From contig NW_014575403.1 of the NCBI RefSeq assembly GCF_000803265.1, positions 221,326-285,325 on the forward strand: a stretch of DNA of 64,000 nucleotides, written 5' to 3'. Below the pieces are notes generated by a model. It was not told the DNA's origin. It saw only the letters and a program-made list of their open reading frames with translations, and did not search any database. Positions 9,556 through 19,651 of this stretch are shown here, in pieces. Each line of letters begins with the position of its first letter. The first letter of the stretch is position 1. The position numbers and the translations under genes were made by a program. Source of the DNA: Ordospora colligata OC4 (Eukaryota > Microsporidia > Ordosporidae).

Positions 9556-9846
9556 ATGCACAAGGATTGTGAAGAGCACATGAAGTATCTGTATGCAGTT
9601 GCAGTGGAGGCGATCAATCTCGAGGATTTACATCGTAGAAAAATAAAGAAGATGAGGACGATGTCTAACAAGTATCAGATTCGACTTGCAAAGCAAATAA
9701 AAAGAACAATGTGCATGAAGTGCAACACAGTCATGATTCCAGGAGTCAACAGTGTGTCAAGGATACTCAGACGTGAGAACGGACTGTGTCTTGCGACAAA
9801 ATGCAGATGTGGGATAGAAAAGGTGATTGTGATGAGAGGAAGGTAG
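9556..9846 (+). CDS. RPR2: RNase P subunit RPR2/Rpp21
   Basis: This small zinc-ribbon protein is a subunit of RNase P, which trims tRNA 5' ends. The pattern is typical: an N-terminal helix (LYAVAVEAINLE), then basic KRTMCMKCNTVMIPGVNS, then a second pair CRCG. At 96 aa it consists of little but the core. The frame is open back to a GTG at 9502, three bases past the enolase start, but the first in-frame ATG is at 9556 and a second at 9586 would also keep the core. Confidence 0.8.
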   Translation: MHKDCEEHMKYLYAVAVEAINLEDLHRRKIKKMRTMSNKYQIRLAKQIKRTMCMKCNTVMIPGVNSVSRILRRENGLCLATKCRCGIEKVIVMRGR

Positions 9847-9902
9847 CAGCCATCTCCGAAACTTATTCATCATGTTTCACGGTTTGAATATAAACAAAAA
9901 TC

Positions 9903-11807
9903 ATGGCGAGTATAAAAATTATGGACTTGCTAATTGAGAAAATCAACGAGCTGCAAGACATATGCATGGAAAATAACATAGCAAGCAGGATGGATCTTCC
10001 ACAGATAGTGGTTATCGGAAGTCAGAGCTCTGGAAAAAGCAGTGTTTTAGAGAACATTGTTGGGAGGGACATACTTCCAAGAGGAACCGGAGTTGTTACA
10101 AGAAGGCCATTGATTCTTCAACTCATCCACAATAGCACAGAAGACTATGCTGTTTTTAACCATGCACCTGACACAAAGTACACTAATTTTGAAGAAGTTA
10201 GAAGGGAAATAGTAAATGAAACCAGCAGAATCCTTAAGTCCAAGAACGATGTATCGCCACTGCCAATCACATTGAAGTACTACTCTCCAAAGGTTTTGAC
10301 ACTAACACTAGTTGATCTCCCAGGCTTAGTAAGAGTGCCCACGAATGATCAGCCAAAAGATATATGTGCCAAGATATCTGAGATATGCAGGAAGTATGTA
10401 TCGAATAAGAATGCATTGATACTTGCAGTATCATCTGCAAATACTGATATATCAAATTCTGATGCACTTCAGCTTGCCAGAGAGGTTGATCACGGATATG
10501 AAAGAACAATCGGCGTCCTTACAAAAATTGACCTGATGGATAACGGTACTGATGTTGTTGATGTATTGGCAGGTCGTGTGATATGCCTTAGACTGGGATT
10601 TGTTCCTGTTGTAAACAGAAGTCAACTAGACATAGAGAGAAGTAAAGGCATTCAACAGTCTCTGGATGACGAAGAGGAGTTTTTTGCAACACATGAATCA
10701 TATAAGAGAAACAAAGCATATTGTGGAACGCGATATCTGATATCGAAGTTGCACAATATTCTTCATGAACATATAAGACAGTGTCTTCCTGAGCTTCAAG
10801 AAAAGATATCTAATGGGATTGTTCAGGCACAGGCAAATCTTCGGGATCTCGGAAATGTACCTTTGAGTCCTAAAGAGAACGTAATGAGGATAATTAATAG
10901 CATTTCAAGGCGGTTCAGTGACATTCTTTGTGGAAATCTTGAGTCTAAGGGAAGTGAGCTAATGGGAGGTGCAAGACTCAGCTATGCATTTAATCACCAC
11001 TTTGCAAGGTTCATAAGTAAACTAAATGCATTTGACAACATCCAGGACGATCAGGTAAGAACACTGTTATACAATTCAAGTGGATCGTCATCAGTGGTGC
11101 TTTTTGGACATGGAGCATTTGAGAAGCTTGCGAAGCAGTCTGTTGAGTCATTTAGAATGCACAGCCTGAAGCTTGTGAGTATTGTATTTTCAGAGCTTGT
11201 AAGAATGATTAAGCATATTGTTAGTGTGTCTATAATGGCAAGATACCCGGTCCTTGGCGAGAAGATAATCAGCAGTGCTGTTGCAATGTTAAAGGAGCGA
11301 AGCGATGCAACGCATCGGCTTGTGGAGTCATTCATTGACTGGAATACTGCGTACATCAGTACAAAGCATCCTGACTTCATCAAGTGGAGTGAAATGCTAC
11401 CAAAGGAATATGAAGGTGCAGTGGAAAGCAGGAAAGCAGAGAAGATAGACTTTTACAAGGGAATGGACAATAAGACAGTTCTTGATTCAATTCCAAATGT
11501 ACTTAAGATTAGAGATGGACTGAGTGGACAGGAGGCAATGGAAATGAATATTATCAAATCAATGGTAGACTCCTATTTCGAGATTATCAAGAAAACTGTT
11601 ATTGACCAGGTTCCAAAGGCAATTATGTGTGAGCTCGTCAGGAAGTCAGAGAGCCAAATACAGGAGATGCTTTTCATGGAAATATACAATAGAGACGATC
11701 TGGATGAAATAGCATCTGAGTCAGAAACAATCAAGACAGAAAGAACCGGGGTTGAAATGACACTTAAGGCTCTTAAGCAGGCATATGATATAATATGTTC
11801 ACTATGA
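9903..11807 (+). CDS. VPS1: Dynamin-family GTPase (VPS1/DNM1-like)
   Basis: Dynamins form helical collars that cut membranes. The G motifs are clear: GSQSSGKS (39-46), the switch I threonines in PRGTGVVTRRP, DLPG (138-141) and TKIDLMD (from 207). The middle and GTPase effector domains follow, with no PH or proline-rich domain, as in fungal VPS1 and DNM1. Length 634 aa. Microsporidia lack ordinary mitochondria and have few dynamins, so one protein may serve endosomal sorting and mitosome division; that is inference. Confidence 0.92.
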   Translation: MASIKIMDLLIEKINELQDICMENNIASRMDLPQIVVIGSQSSGKSSVLENIVGRDILPRGTGVVTRRPLILQLIHNSTEDYAVFNHAPDTKYTNFEEVRREIVNETSRILKSKNDVSPLPITLKYYSPKVLTLTLVDLPGLVRVPTNDQPKDICAKISEICRKYVSNKNALILAVSSANTDISNSDALQLAREVDHGYERTIGVLTKIDLMDNGTDVVDVLAGRVICLRLGFVPVVNRSQLDIERSKGIQQSLDDEEEFFATHESYKRNKAYCGTRYLISKLHNILHEHIRQCLPELQEKISNGIVQAQANLRDLGNVPLSPKENVMRIINSISRRFSDILCGNLESKGSELMGGARLSYAFNHHFARFISKLNAFDNIQDDQVRTLLYNSSGSSSVVLFGHGAFEKLAKQSVESFRMHSLKLVSIVFSELVRMIKHIVSVSIMARYPVLGEKIISSAVAMLKERSDATHRLVESFIDWNTAYISTKHPDFIKWSEMLPKEYEGAVESRKAEKIDFYKGMDNKTVLDSIPNVLKIRDGLSGQEAMEMNIIKSMVDSYFEIIKKTVIDQVPKAIMCELVRKSESQIQEMLFMEIYNRDDLDEIASESETIKTERTGVEMTLKALKQAYDIICSL

Positions 11808-11879
11808 AGTGTAATATAATTTAATAGTGTAGCCTATTGGGCCAAGAGCTAGTCTTTGACGCACTGATTTGTTTTTATT

Positions 11880-12668
11880 CTAAATATCTCTTTTTATAAC
11901 ATGCATATCTCTTTTGTAGTATTCTGGATAGTTCTGAAGGTTGTGTAAGACATCATGGAATGGAATTGATATTGCTGAGGAAGCAATTCCTTTATGAATA
12001 ATGTTAATATTTATGATGTGCAAGTGCAGTCTGAAGTATGTTGGCCTGTAATGAAAAAACAGAAACACATCAGGCTCACCAAGTCCAAAGTACGTTGCTA
12101 GTGTGTTTAGTATGTTTTTGTGTGCTCTTATCAGAATGTCTGGACTATTTAAATCTCTTATTGTTCTAAGGTTTTGATCCTTGAATATTGCCAAGATGTG
12201 CAGTGTTGCTTTTGATTCCAAGTTCCATTTGTAATCTGGAACTATCATTATTTCACTATCTTCATAAAGCACTCGTTCGTTCATATTTTCTCCGCTTTTA
12301 TTAACAAGGTTTGCCATCCAATTCGAGCTGATGTGTGAATTATTTTCAACATAATGCAGGTATTCGTTGTATGTCTCAACGATGTGTTTGTTGACAGAGC
12401 GATACTTGTTGAGATGCTCCTCAGTAGCTGGATAGATAACTCTGAAGTGGATTTCCATTGGCATGCAAACCTTATATGAATAGTAAATGTCGTTTGATTG
12501 TGTTATTTGTTTAGGAAGATGCAATATTTGGTGGAGCAGATGGGCAGAGACGTTTTGGCTCTGTAATATAATGATAGCTTTCAGTTCATCAATCCTTCCG
12601 ATGTATATACTCTCCCCAAGCTTTGTAATGCTTTCTTCAAGAACAAATTCATGAATTACCTTATCCAT
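11880..12668 (-). CDS. DCS1: Scavenger mRNA decapping enzyme DcpS (HIT family)
   Basis: DcpS hydrolyses the cap left after 3'-5' mRNA decay. The C-terminal domain carries FFHYRPTYFRLHLHI, which lines up with the DcpS signature ending HLHVHF. The middle, catalytic His is kept (H215), and the third is H217. The first His of the triad is replaced by Arg (R213). The N-terminal ~120 residues fit the domain-swapped cap-binding half. Length 262 aa, shorter than yeast DCS1. The CCC directly touches the ATG. Confidence 0.8.
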   Translation of the reverse strand: MDKVIHEFVLEESITKLGESIYIGRIDELKAIIILQSQNVSAHLLHQILHLPKQITQSNDIYYSYKVCMPMEIHFRVIYPATEEHLNKYRSVNKHIVETYNEYLHYVENNSHISSNWMANLVNKSGENMNERVLYEDSEIMIVPDYKWNLESKATLHILAIFKDQNLRTIRDLNSPDILIRAHKNILNTLATYFGLGEPDVFLFFHYRPTYFRLHLHIININIIHKGIASSAISIPFHDVLHNLQNYPEYYKRDMHVIKRDI

Positions 12669-12870
12669 GGGCAGGTATTTTATAAATGTTATATGGCACA
12701 GGTAATAAAGTGCTTGTAGTTATTTATGCATGTGCTAATAATTTTATTATGCACTAATACATTTGCTTATAATTGTAAGAGCACCAATGGTTTGTTGTTT
12801 CTCCTTTTAATCCATCAGTGATCTTGCTGAACCAAAGAATAAAAATAAAAACTCATCCCTATGCATTATC

Positions 12871-13683
12871 ATGGCGATCAGGCTTACGATTAGATACCGG
12901 GCAAATGCAATTGAAGCAAATGTTATGGGAACAGACACGCTAGAGATGCTAAAGATTCAAATACAGGAGATGACGGGCGTTTCTGTTGAGTGCCAAGTAC
13001 TTTTGTTCAATGATAGGGTTCTTAATGACAATAACAAGGAGCTCAAAGAGTTAGGTGTGAACACAGATTGCGTTTTGTATCTGAAGAAGAGGATGGAGAT
13101 GCAGAGTGGAGGCAAAAAGGAAAATTTCAGTGCATCTATGATGAAGAACCCGCTTGTGAAGAACTTCATGAAGAACCCTGATGCAATGAAAAGTATCATT
13201 GAGATGTTTCCTGGGCTCAAGGATGAAATTGAAGCGAATCCTGAGATTCGGATGATGATGAATAGTTCCAGTCTTCAGGAAGAGCTGGAGATGCTTTCCA
13301 TGAATCCTGAATACATGAACACACAGTTGAAGAATCTCGACATAACCATGTCAAAGCTTGAGAACATTCCAGGAGGAATTAATATGATCAGCAGTATGAT
13401 TAAGGATGTGCAAGATCCACTATCAGCATCTCTCAAGGACGGAATCATTGGAGGATGCAAGGTTAAAGAGGGAAGAAAGATCGACAGCCCCATCCATGAG
13501 GCGATTCCAGGAGGAGGCATGAAGGCAGAAAGCCAGCTTGTAAAATATAGAGAGAAGCTCGCAGAGCTTAAGCAAATGGGATTCAGAGGCACAAGAAGGA
13601 ATCTTGATGCCCTTATTGCATGCAATGGAGACTTGGAGGGGACTATAATGCGCCTAGGTAAGGAGGATGGCAAAGCATCCTGA
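12871..13683 (+). CDS. DSK2: Ubiquilin/DSK2 ubiquitin-receptor protein
   Basis: DSK2 shuttles ubiquitinated proteins to the proteasome. Residues 1-75 form a ubiquitin-like fold (RLTIRYRANAIEANV, then LEMLKIQIQEMTG). A STI1-type helical region rich in Met/Asn/Pro follows (about 90-175, NPLVKNFMKNPDAM). A C-terminal UBA (about 225-268) has the MGF motif (LKQMGFRGTRRNLDAL). At 270 aa it is a compact version of the yeast protein. CCC lies eight bases upstream of the ATG. Confidence 0.92.
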   Translation: MAIRLTIRYRANAIEANVMGTDTLEMLKIQIQEMTGVSVECQVLLFNDRVLNDNNKELKELGVNTDCVLYLKKRMEMQSGGKKENFSASMMKNPLVKNFMKNPDAMKSIIEMFPGLKDEIEANPEIRMMMNSSSLQEELEMLSMNPEYMNTQLKNLDITMSKLENIPGGINMISSMIKDVQDPLSASLKDGIIGGCKVKEGRKIDSPIHEAIPGGGMKAESQLVKYREKLAELKQMGFRGTRRNLDALIACNGDLEGTIMRLGKEDGKAS

Positions 13684-13788
13684 GATACAAACACAGATAT
13701 ACATGCTTTATTATTAGCCAGAAACTAGATTTTATATGAGGTAGTAAAAAGCATTGTTGTTTTGTAGCGAAAGGTTTAATCAATCAAG

Positions 13789-16700
13789 CTAGCCTTCACA
13801 TCCAACATATTTGGAGTTCATGAGATCAATAAATCTACATACACTGAAAGAACATATTCCTGCTATGTCACAAATTGTATTTCCATTTTTCCTCAACTTA
13901 AGGAGATCATCAAACCTAAACGAAACAGGATGTGAAACCAGTATGTTCTGGACATACACTTCAATGCTGAAAAGTAGCGGCGAATCAGAAAGGAATAGAA
14001 GGAATATCTCAGACATGTCCAGGCACTCGTACATCTGCGCCAACACTCCCATGCTCATCAACCTCTCTGCACTATACTTGTATGTCCCATATTTTGAATC
14101 CCTTACCATTTCATCTGTTGAACTGCTAAATGCAAAAAATGGCCTCTTCTTAATAGCGAGCTTTGTTATAAACGATTCCAAGTAGTTCTGATATAGCTCA
14201 ATCTTGTTTGACAGATAATCATCTCTGTAGCACAAGTTGTCATAGCTAAGCTTGTTAATCCTTAACTCTTTGCTACGCTCCTCAGACATAAACCTCAGAA
14301 CAACAATGTCATGTGCCAACATGCACAGCATCTCAGAATACAGACTATGTCTTGTTGTGATTCTCCTGCCTTCCAAAAAGTTCAGATCATCAATTATAGA
14401 CTCTTTTAAATGATCAATAGTCTCATACTGCACAGGTGGATACACTCCCATAGGCTCTCCATCATTCTTCACAGACTTTTCATTCTTGCGCAGCTCCATA
14501 TATGCATTCTGCTCTTCTTCGTCAGATTCCTTCACAAGCATCTCAATCAGGTTCCTTCCCTTGCATACTGATATCGCATATATCAGCTTCTTCTTCAATC
14601 CCCTTATGAAGTTATCAAGTGCCATCTTTTCAGAATCTTGAGAACACAGCCATTCAGGCCCAAAAATCATAAATGAGAGTGTCTTATTCTTGTCATCTGG
14701 AAACAAGGGCAAAGTATCCAAAATCTCACACATCTCAGGATCAAGTAGATTTGTGTTGTTCATAAGCAGAGTTGTGAGCTGATTAGCCGTACTACTCGGC
14801 ATATACACTGTTGCCTTTTTGACTCTTCCAATATCATTCATGGATTCAAACTGGAAATAATTGTCGAGACTACTCACATTCGTAAGTCTTCTCAGGATCT
14901 CGACATATCTCTCACGGCACTTTTTGAAAAACGGATACAAAGGAGAATAGAACTTCAATTCAAAGCTTCTTTTCTCATTTTCAATGTCATTCATGCATGT
15001 GTCGACCTCTTCATCTCTCATTCCCTCATCTCCGTAATCCGATTCTTCAAATACAGTAACCTCATCTGTCACATACCCAAGAACCTTAGATACAATAAAG
15101 CACTTGTTCCTCAATGCCTTGCTGACAACAAAAGACTCGATGAATGCATCAGGTGCCAAAATAAACGGCATTACAAACTCAGAATAAAACATTCCAGATC
15201 CATAAAGCTTAAAGAAATATCTTAGAATGTACGAGACAGACTCCACATTCGACTCAAGGAAGTCAAGAACAGACGTAACCACTCCACGTATCACCATCAA
15301 TCTTGTCTGGACGGTTTCTCTTACTCTTTCGTTCTCCAATGCCTTATCAACTAGCACATCCTGGTTGAACAGCACTCTGTATATAAGCATCGGATTTGCA
15401 TCCAGTTCAATATTCTCCAGGTTCCTCACAATGCTAAGAATCCCATCTCGCATTGCAAAGCTGCTATTTGCAACCCTGAAATAGTTCACCATCAATCTAT
15501 GACATGCCGAGCTTGCTGGTAATTCATGCTGAATAGGAAGCTCAATCTCCTTAAACACCTCGAGTGAAAAAAAAGCACTAGAATGCATCCCAAGTGACAT
15601 GTCTATAAACACAAACTTGCTGATATCAAGTCCTTCATTCAGAAGCTCCTTACGGAATGTCTCCAACACTAGGCTCACAAACATATATTCCTCCTTCTTC
15701 GAACACACATTTGAAAATATCGGAATTACTATGGATACCACAAATGCATCCAGGTCAGAAACATGCATAAGCAATCCAGAGAGATACTTTGGATTATTTC
15801 TTAACAGCATCAACACCTTCTCAAACACCTTCGTGTCAATATCATCGCTTATTGGGCTCTTGACTATAATATTACCTACCTCCATCCTGTTCTGTATCAT
15901 CAGCTTTATCCTCATCTCAATGTCCTTGATCTGCATATCCTTCTCATAGATGCTATCAAACATCTTCGATATCTTGTAGTGCAGGTTCTCAATCTGGTTC
16001 TCTTTGCCCATCTCAGGTGAGACGCCAAAAAACAAAAATGCAAGCTTCTTTATAGAAAAGAAAGATGCGTCCTTCCTGAAATATATGTCATCAAAACACT
16101 TCTTGTACAGAAATGTTTTTAGAGTCAACTTCACTATCTCAACATACTCTCCACACATACTCATATCTTCTGAAAAAAAACTGCATTCGTTGTCTTCAAT
16201 AATTGCATCGTATTGCTCCACATCACTCTCAGCCTTTGCTTCATTGTTCTCGTGCTCCATTTCCTCCTTCTTCAAATTCTCCCATAACTTTTCTCCAATC
16301 TCATCAAATTTAGGCATCAGCATGTTCTCAACTTGTACATCCGCCCTTGCCATATCATCCTCTGAAAACACCATTCCCCTTGCACTTTTTATGCTTCTCG
16401 ATATTCCCTTCGAACTCAAAAAGTGTGCAAGCGCATGAACACAATATATCACTTTTGCAAAATTCTTCCCTTCATACAAATCAATCACTTCAAAATGAAA
16501 ATGTTTAGGCAGTCCCACCTGCACAATCCCATCCAGAAAATAGTTGATGTTGTCTGTATGTCTATACTGAAGAATGCTTCCATTAAACACGCTCTTGACA
16601 CATCTTGGAGCAAATGCTCTGCACACCTCTGCCAACACCATTCCTCGCTTCATCTCATCCTCAAACTCTTCAAATGTTTCAGGTACATTTACAAATTCTC

Positions 16701-16860
16701 CTATCCATGTCTTTGCCTCCTCCAGTCTACAAAGATACTCATATGCTTTTGTGTTTCTTCTTTCCATATCCATCTCCTCTGATGTCACGTGGACATCTGT
16801 TCCAAGCCTTTGATGCACATTGATGCTATTTCTCTTAAGCTCTTGCTTCCTATTTTCCAT
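13789..16860 (-). CDS. IQG1: IQGAP-like protein (CH domain plus RasGAP-related region)
   Basis: IQGAP proteins link small GTPases and calmodulin to actin, for instance in cytokinesis. After a short lead, residues ~45-170 show a calponin-homology domain (AKTWIGEFV, then GMVLAEVCRAFAP, NINYFLDGI, ... LYEGKNFAKVIYCVHAL). The long helical centre and C-terminal half fit the GAP-related and RasGAP_C regions. I do not see clear IQ motifs. The start is the ATG at 16860, touching CCC; the open frame runs 100 codons further but overlaps the divergent neighbour's start. Length 1023 aa. Confidence 0.75.
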   Translation of the reverse strand: MENRKQELKRNSINVHQRLGTDVHVTSEEMDMERRNTKAYEYLCRLEEAKTWIGEFVNVPETFEEFEDEMKRGMVLAEVCRAFAPRCVKSVFNGSILQYRHTDNINYFLDGIVQVGLPKHFHFEVIDLYEGKNFAKVIYCVHALAHFLSSKGISRSIKSARGMVFSEDDMARADVQVENMLMPKFDEIGEKLWENLKKEEMEHENNEAKAESDVEQYDAIIEDNECSFFSEDMSMCGEYVEIVKLTLKTFLYKKCFDDIYFRKDASFFSIKKLAFLFFGVSPEMGKENQIENLHYKISKMFDSIYEKDMQIKDIEMRIKLMIQNRMEVGNIIVKSPISDDIDTKVFEKVLMLLRNNPKYLSGLLMHVSDLDAFVVSIVIPIFSNVCSKKEEYMFVSLVLETFRKELLNEGLDISKFVFIDMSLGMHSSAFFSLEVFKEIELPIQHELPASSACHRLMVNYFRVANSSFAMRDGILSIVRNLENIELDANPMLIYRVLFNQDVLVDKALENERVRETVQTRLMVIRGVVTSVLDFLESNVESVSYILRYFFKLYGSGMFYSEFVMPFILAPDAFIESFVVSKALRNKCFIVSKVLGYVTDEVTVFEESDYGDEGMRDEEVDTCMNDIENEKRSFELKFYSPLYPFFKKCRERYVEILRRLTNVSSLDNYFQFESMNDIGRVKKATVYMPSSTANQLTTLLMNNTNLLDPEMCEILDTLPLFPDDKNKTLSFMIFGPEWLCSQDSEKMALDNFIRGLKKKLIYAISVCKGRNLIEMLVKESDEEEQNAYMELRKNEKSVKNDGEPMGVYPPVQYETIDHLKESIIDDLNFLEGRRITTRHSLYSEMLCMLAHDIVVLRFMSEERSKELRINKLSYDNLCYRDDYLSNKIELYQNYLESFITKLAIKKRPFFAFSSSTDEMVRDSKYGTYKYSAERLMSMGVLAQMYECLDMSEIFLLFLSDSPLLFSIEVYVQNILVSHPVSFRFDDLLKLRKNGNTICDIAGICSFSVCRFIDLMNSKYVGCEG

Positions 16861-16863
16861 GGG
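16861..16863 (-). promoter_or_regulatory. CCC start signal of the IQGAP-like gene
   Basis: Minus-strand CCC directly abuts the ATG at 16860. It sets the start 100 codons inside the longest open frame and leaves a 94-bp promoter gap to the divergent gamma-tubulin complex gene. Confidence 0.55.
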
Positions 16864-16954
16864 TGAAAAAAACCTGTGACATTTATGCAGGTACGCCTTT
16901 AATCCATCATGTACACATGCATTACTTTCAATTCCATCCGTCAATGCCCTTGAC

Positions 16955-18811
16955 ATGCAGGAGTTACTCAAAGGTTTGATCAGCTCAATATTCAAGAGTG
17001 GAAGAGTGACACCTTCGCCTCTTCTTGTTGAAAGTGCACTGAAACACACACGCATATCCAATAGAACCATTGATGAAACATACCTCGAAAGACTCATCAA
17101 GGCAAGATCATATAATGCATATCTGATGTATCGAAGAATGTGCAAAACTGATGCTGACAAAATAATGTTCTACATAATCATAAAGATGTCAAACTCTCAA
17201 TCTTCAATTGTTGATGAGTTGAATAGAAACCTCAAGAAAGGTGCATTAGGATTTGAAACATCATATTTTACAGATTGTGGAATTGGATATCTTAGAGATA
17301 AGATAGATCTACACACATGTACAATTGTTTTCCAGGTGTACCAGAATGCATGCATTTACAAAAAGTTGAAGTGTTTACAATCGTTCCATTCAAAGGCGCA
17401 TTCTCAATTCTATAAGGTTGTTAGAGAAGAGCTTGAGAAGTATGAATGCGCTGTAATGGCTCAGGAAGATGAACTACTTGAGTTCTATTCAGGAATGTAT
17501 TCTGCATATATAAAGCTGCAGATCATTCATCAACTCAATGAGTGCTTCACAGATTATCCAAAGATGCCATTTGAGTTTTTGAAGCCTGATATGTATTCAG
17601 GTCGTGATTTCTATAGAAAAGTGCTTGAATCGAGCTTTTTGCACATCAACAGGTGCTTGAATTCATTTGTGTTCCGAGGTGAATTTAGTGATGATACAAA
17701 CGAGTTTTTTATTTGTAGAAGCATGTCTGTGAATCCATGGGACGAGTTTACGGTTGATTTTGGCCTTGTTCCTAGATTTGTGCCCAACAGTGTGGTTGAG
17801 AAAATACTTTATATAGGTAAATGTGCATTGCTTGTTAGAAAGTATAATGCTGACAGTATAGATAAGATACATACATCTGAGATTGATAGTTATGCCGAAA
17901 CAAAAGGAAATCGCATGTTTGGAATTGAAAATATGTCTGTAGATGGTGCCTGTGATACACATGAAGGTTTGTACAAACATGCTTGTCTTGACATACTCAG
18001 CCCTGGTTTAGCTGATGATGTTGATTTGGCTCTTGATATATCCAACAAGCAAGTAGAAAAAAGGTTTTTGAGAGACATGAGAATCTGGAAGCATATAGAT
18101 GGAGCAAGAAATTGCTTTCTTTTTGGAAGAGGCGACTTTATAGAAACGCTCTTCATGTATTTAAAGGATAGTAAAAATCTTAGCAGCAAGAGTTTCAGCT
18201 ATATTCTTGACATGGCTGTTAGGAACACATATGGACAAGTAGATGAGTTTGCATCTGGTCTGGGCGTGTACATTGCTGATGAAAAAAATAGATATGAGAA
18301 TTTTGCGCTATTTAGCCACGTGGAGTATCCTGCAAATATGGTTATCACAAATGAGTGTGTATTGAAGCTTGTGATGATTTTTCAGTTTCTTTGGAAGCTT
18401 AAACTTGTTGAGCATCTTGTTCTGAAGTTATCGGCGATGGAATTGGAAAAGCCCACAAGGATAAGAATTGCATTGTATACAAGTTTGGTGTATAAGATAA
18501 GTTATTATGTATTTGAGGAAGTTATTTCGTTCAGGTGGAGATTTTCATTGGCTGGTGGAGAAATGCCTTTGAATGATTTGAGAAGAGGTGTGGAAAAAAC
18601 ACTTGATGCGATTATTTGCCAAAGCCAGATTGAAGGAGGAATAGAACGAGTTCTTGATTCACTGAAAGATTGTTTGATGGATGCAGGCACAAGAGTGTGT
18701 TTATTTGATGACTCGAAGATACAAAATGTGCTTTGTGAAATGGTTGAGAAGTCAGGGAATGTGTTGATTGGAACATCACTGTCAGATCTTAGGAAGTATG
18801 TGATTGTGTGA
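16955..18811 (+). CDS. Gamma-tubulin complex component (SPC97/SPC98, GCP2/3 family)
   Basis: This family builds the ring that nucleates spindle microtubules at the spindle plaque. The 618-aa protein shows the GCP grip pattern: GEFSDDTNEFFI, W.EF, then VPRFVPNSVVEKILYIGKCA. A C-terminal helical domain follows (residues ~470-610) with the YVFEEVISFRW stretch typical of the gamma-tubulin-binding half. I cannot decide between GCP2 and GCP3. The ATG has CCC six bases upstream. Confidence 0.85.
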   Translation: MQELLKGLISSIFKSGRVTPSPLLVESALKHTRISNRTIDETYLERLIKARSYNAYLMYRRMCKTDADKIMFYIIIKMSNSQSSIVDELNRNLKKGALGFETSYFTDCGIGYLRDKIDLHTCTIVFQVYQNACIYKKLKCLQSFHSKAHSQFYKVVREELEKYECAVMAQEDELLEFYSGMYSAYIKLQIIHQLNECFTDYPKMPFEFLKPDMYSGRDFYRKVLESSFLHINRCLNSFVFRGEFSDDTNEFFICRSMSVNPWDEFTVDFGLVPRFVPNSVVEKILYIGKCALLVRKYNADSIDKIHTSEIDSYAETKGNRMFGIENMSVDGACDTHEGLYKHACLDILSPGLADDVDLALDISNKQVEKRFLRDMRIWKHIDGARNCFLFGRGDFIETLFMYLKDSKNLSSKSFSYILDMAVRNTYGQVDEFASGLGVYIADEKNRYENFALFSHVEYPANMVITNECVLKLVMIFQFLWKLKLVEHLVLKLSAMELEKPTRIRIALYTSLVYKISYYVFEEVISFRWRFSLAGGEMPLNDLRRGVEKTLDAIICQSQIEGGIERVLDSLKDCLMDAGTRVCLFDDSKIQNVLCEMVEKSGNVLIGTSLSDLRKYVIV

Positions 18812-18900
18812 GTTTATGGACTATAAAGGATGGATACACTAATTGAATTGGAGTGTCTCTGGTTCATAATAAAAGATAATATTATACTTAGATTGATTTA

Positions 18901-19578
18901 TTAAAGCTCTGTAGGCTCTCTGTTGTTGTTTATGTCTAGCTCAATTCGTGTATCCTCAGGTAGTGGCTTAATCCCTGATTCGATTATTGTGACTTTATTT
19001 CTTGGTTCATTTGTTTTCCTGTCGATGGAGACCAGCTGTTGAATTTCCTTCAGAATATCGAAGCTTTCTTGCCCAATGATTCTGCCAAATGCAGTGTGCT
19101 TTCCATCAAGATGCTTCTGTTGTCCAAAAGTAATGAAAAATTGTGATCCATTTGTATTTGGGCCTCTGTTTGCCATGGAAAGAACACCTGCTGTATCATG
19201 TAGTATTTTTGAGTTCTCGTCTTCAAATGGTATCCCGTCTTTATATGTTGAAATGGAACCTGTGCCATTGCTGTTGACAATATCACCTCCTTGCATCATG
19301 AATCCAGGAATGATTCTGTGGAAGATGCTGTTTTTGTAATGCAAGGGAATCTTATTGAATTCTTCTCCTCCTTTTACAAGGTTATAGAAGTTTTCTGCAG
19401 CAAGTGGCGTGTTTTCAAAATCAAGAATAAACTGCATCTGCTTCTGTCGAATCTCTTCATTTCCATTCTCATCAACGACTGTATATTGTATGTTGAAATA
19501 AGGCGTGCCTTTATACAATGATGAGGATGCACAGACGATGGAGAGCATTGATGCACCTAAAATAATCATTATGCGCAT
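18901..19578 (-). CDS. Secreted cyclophilin-type peptidyl-prolyl isomerase
   Basis: Cyclophilins speed up proline isomerisation during folding. The 225-aa product starts with a signal peptide ([19 protein letters not shown]). The PPIase domain keeps [14 protein letters not shown], the GSQFFIT core and [11 protein letters not shown], so the active-site Arg, Phe and His are present. It probably works in the secretory pathway. The C terminus reads PTEL, only loosely like an ER-retention signal. The start is the ATG at 19578 with CCC four bases upstream; the open frame extends 23 codons further without support. Confidence 0.9.
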   Translation of the reverse strand: MRIMIILGASMLSIVCASSSLYKGTPYFNIQYTVVDENGNEEIRQKQMQFILDFENTPLAAENFYNLVKGGEEFNKIPLHYKNSIFHRIIPGFMMQGGDIVNSNGTGSISTYKDGIPFEDENSKILHDTAGVLSMANRGPNTNGSQFFITFGQQKHLDGKHTAFGRIIGQESFDILKEIQQLVSIDRKTNEPRNKVTIIESGIKPLPEDTRIELDINNNREPTEL

Positions 19579-19651
19579 TAATGGGCTAAAACCTGGATAT
19601 TGCATAAATAAACAATGAGGTAATTTAATTTTTTTGTTTGTTGACACCCAA

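Noticed and set aside
16861..17160. A 100-codon N-terminal extension of the IQGAP-like gene
   Set aside because: It overlaps the divergent gamma-tubulin-complex gene, and a CCC-marked ATG gives a better start.
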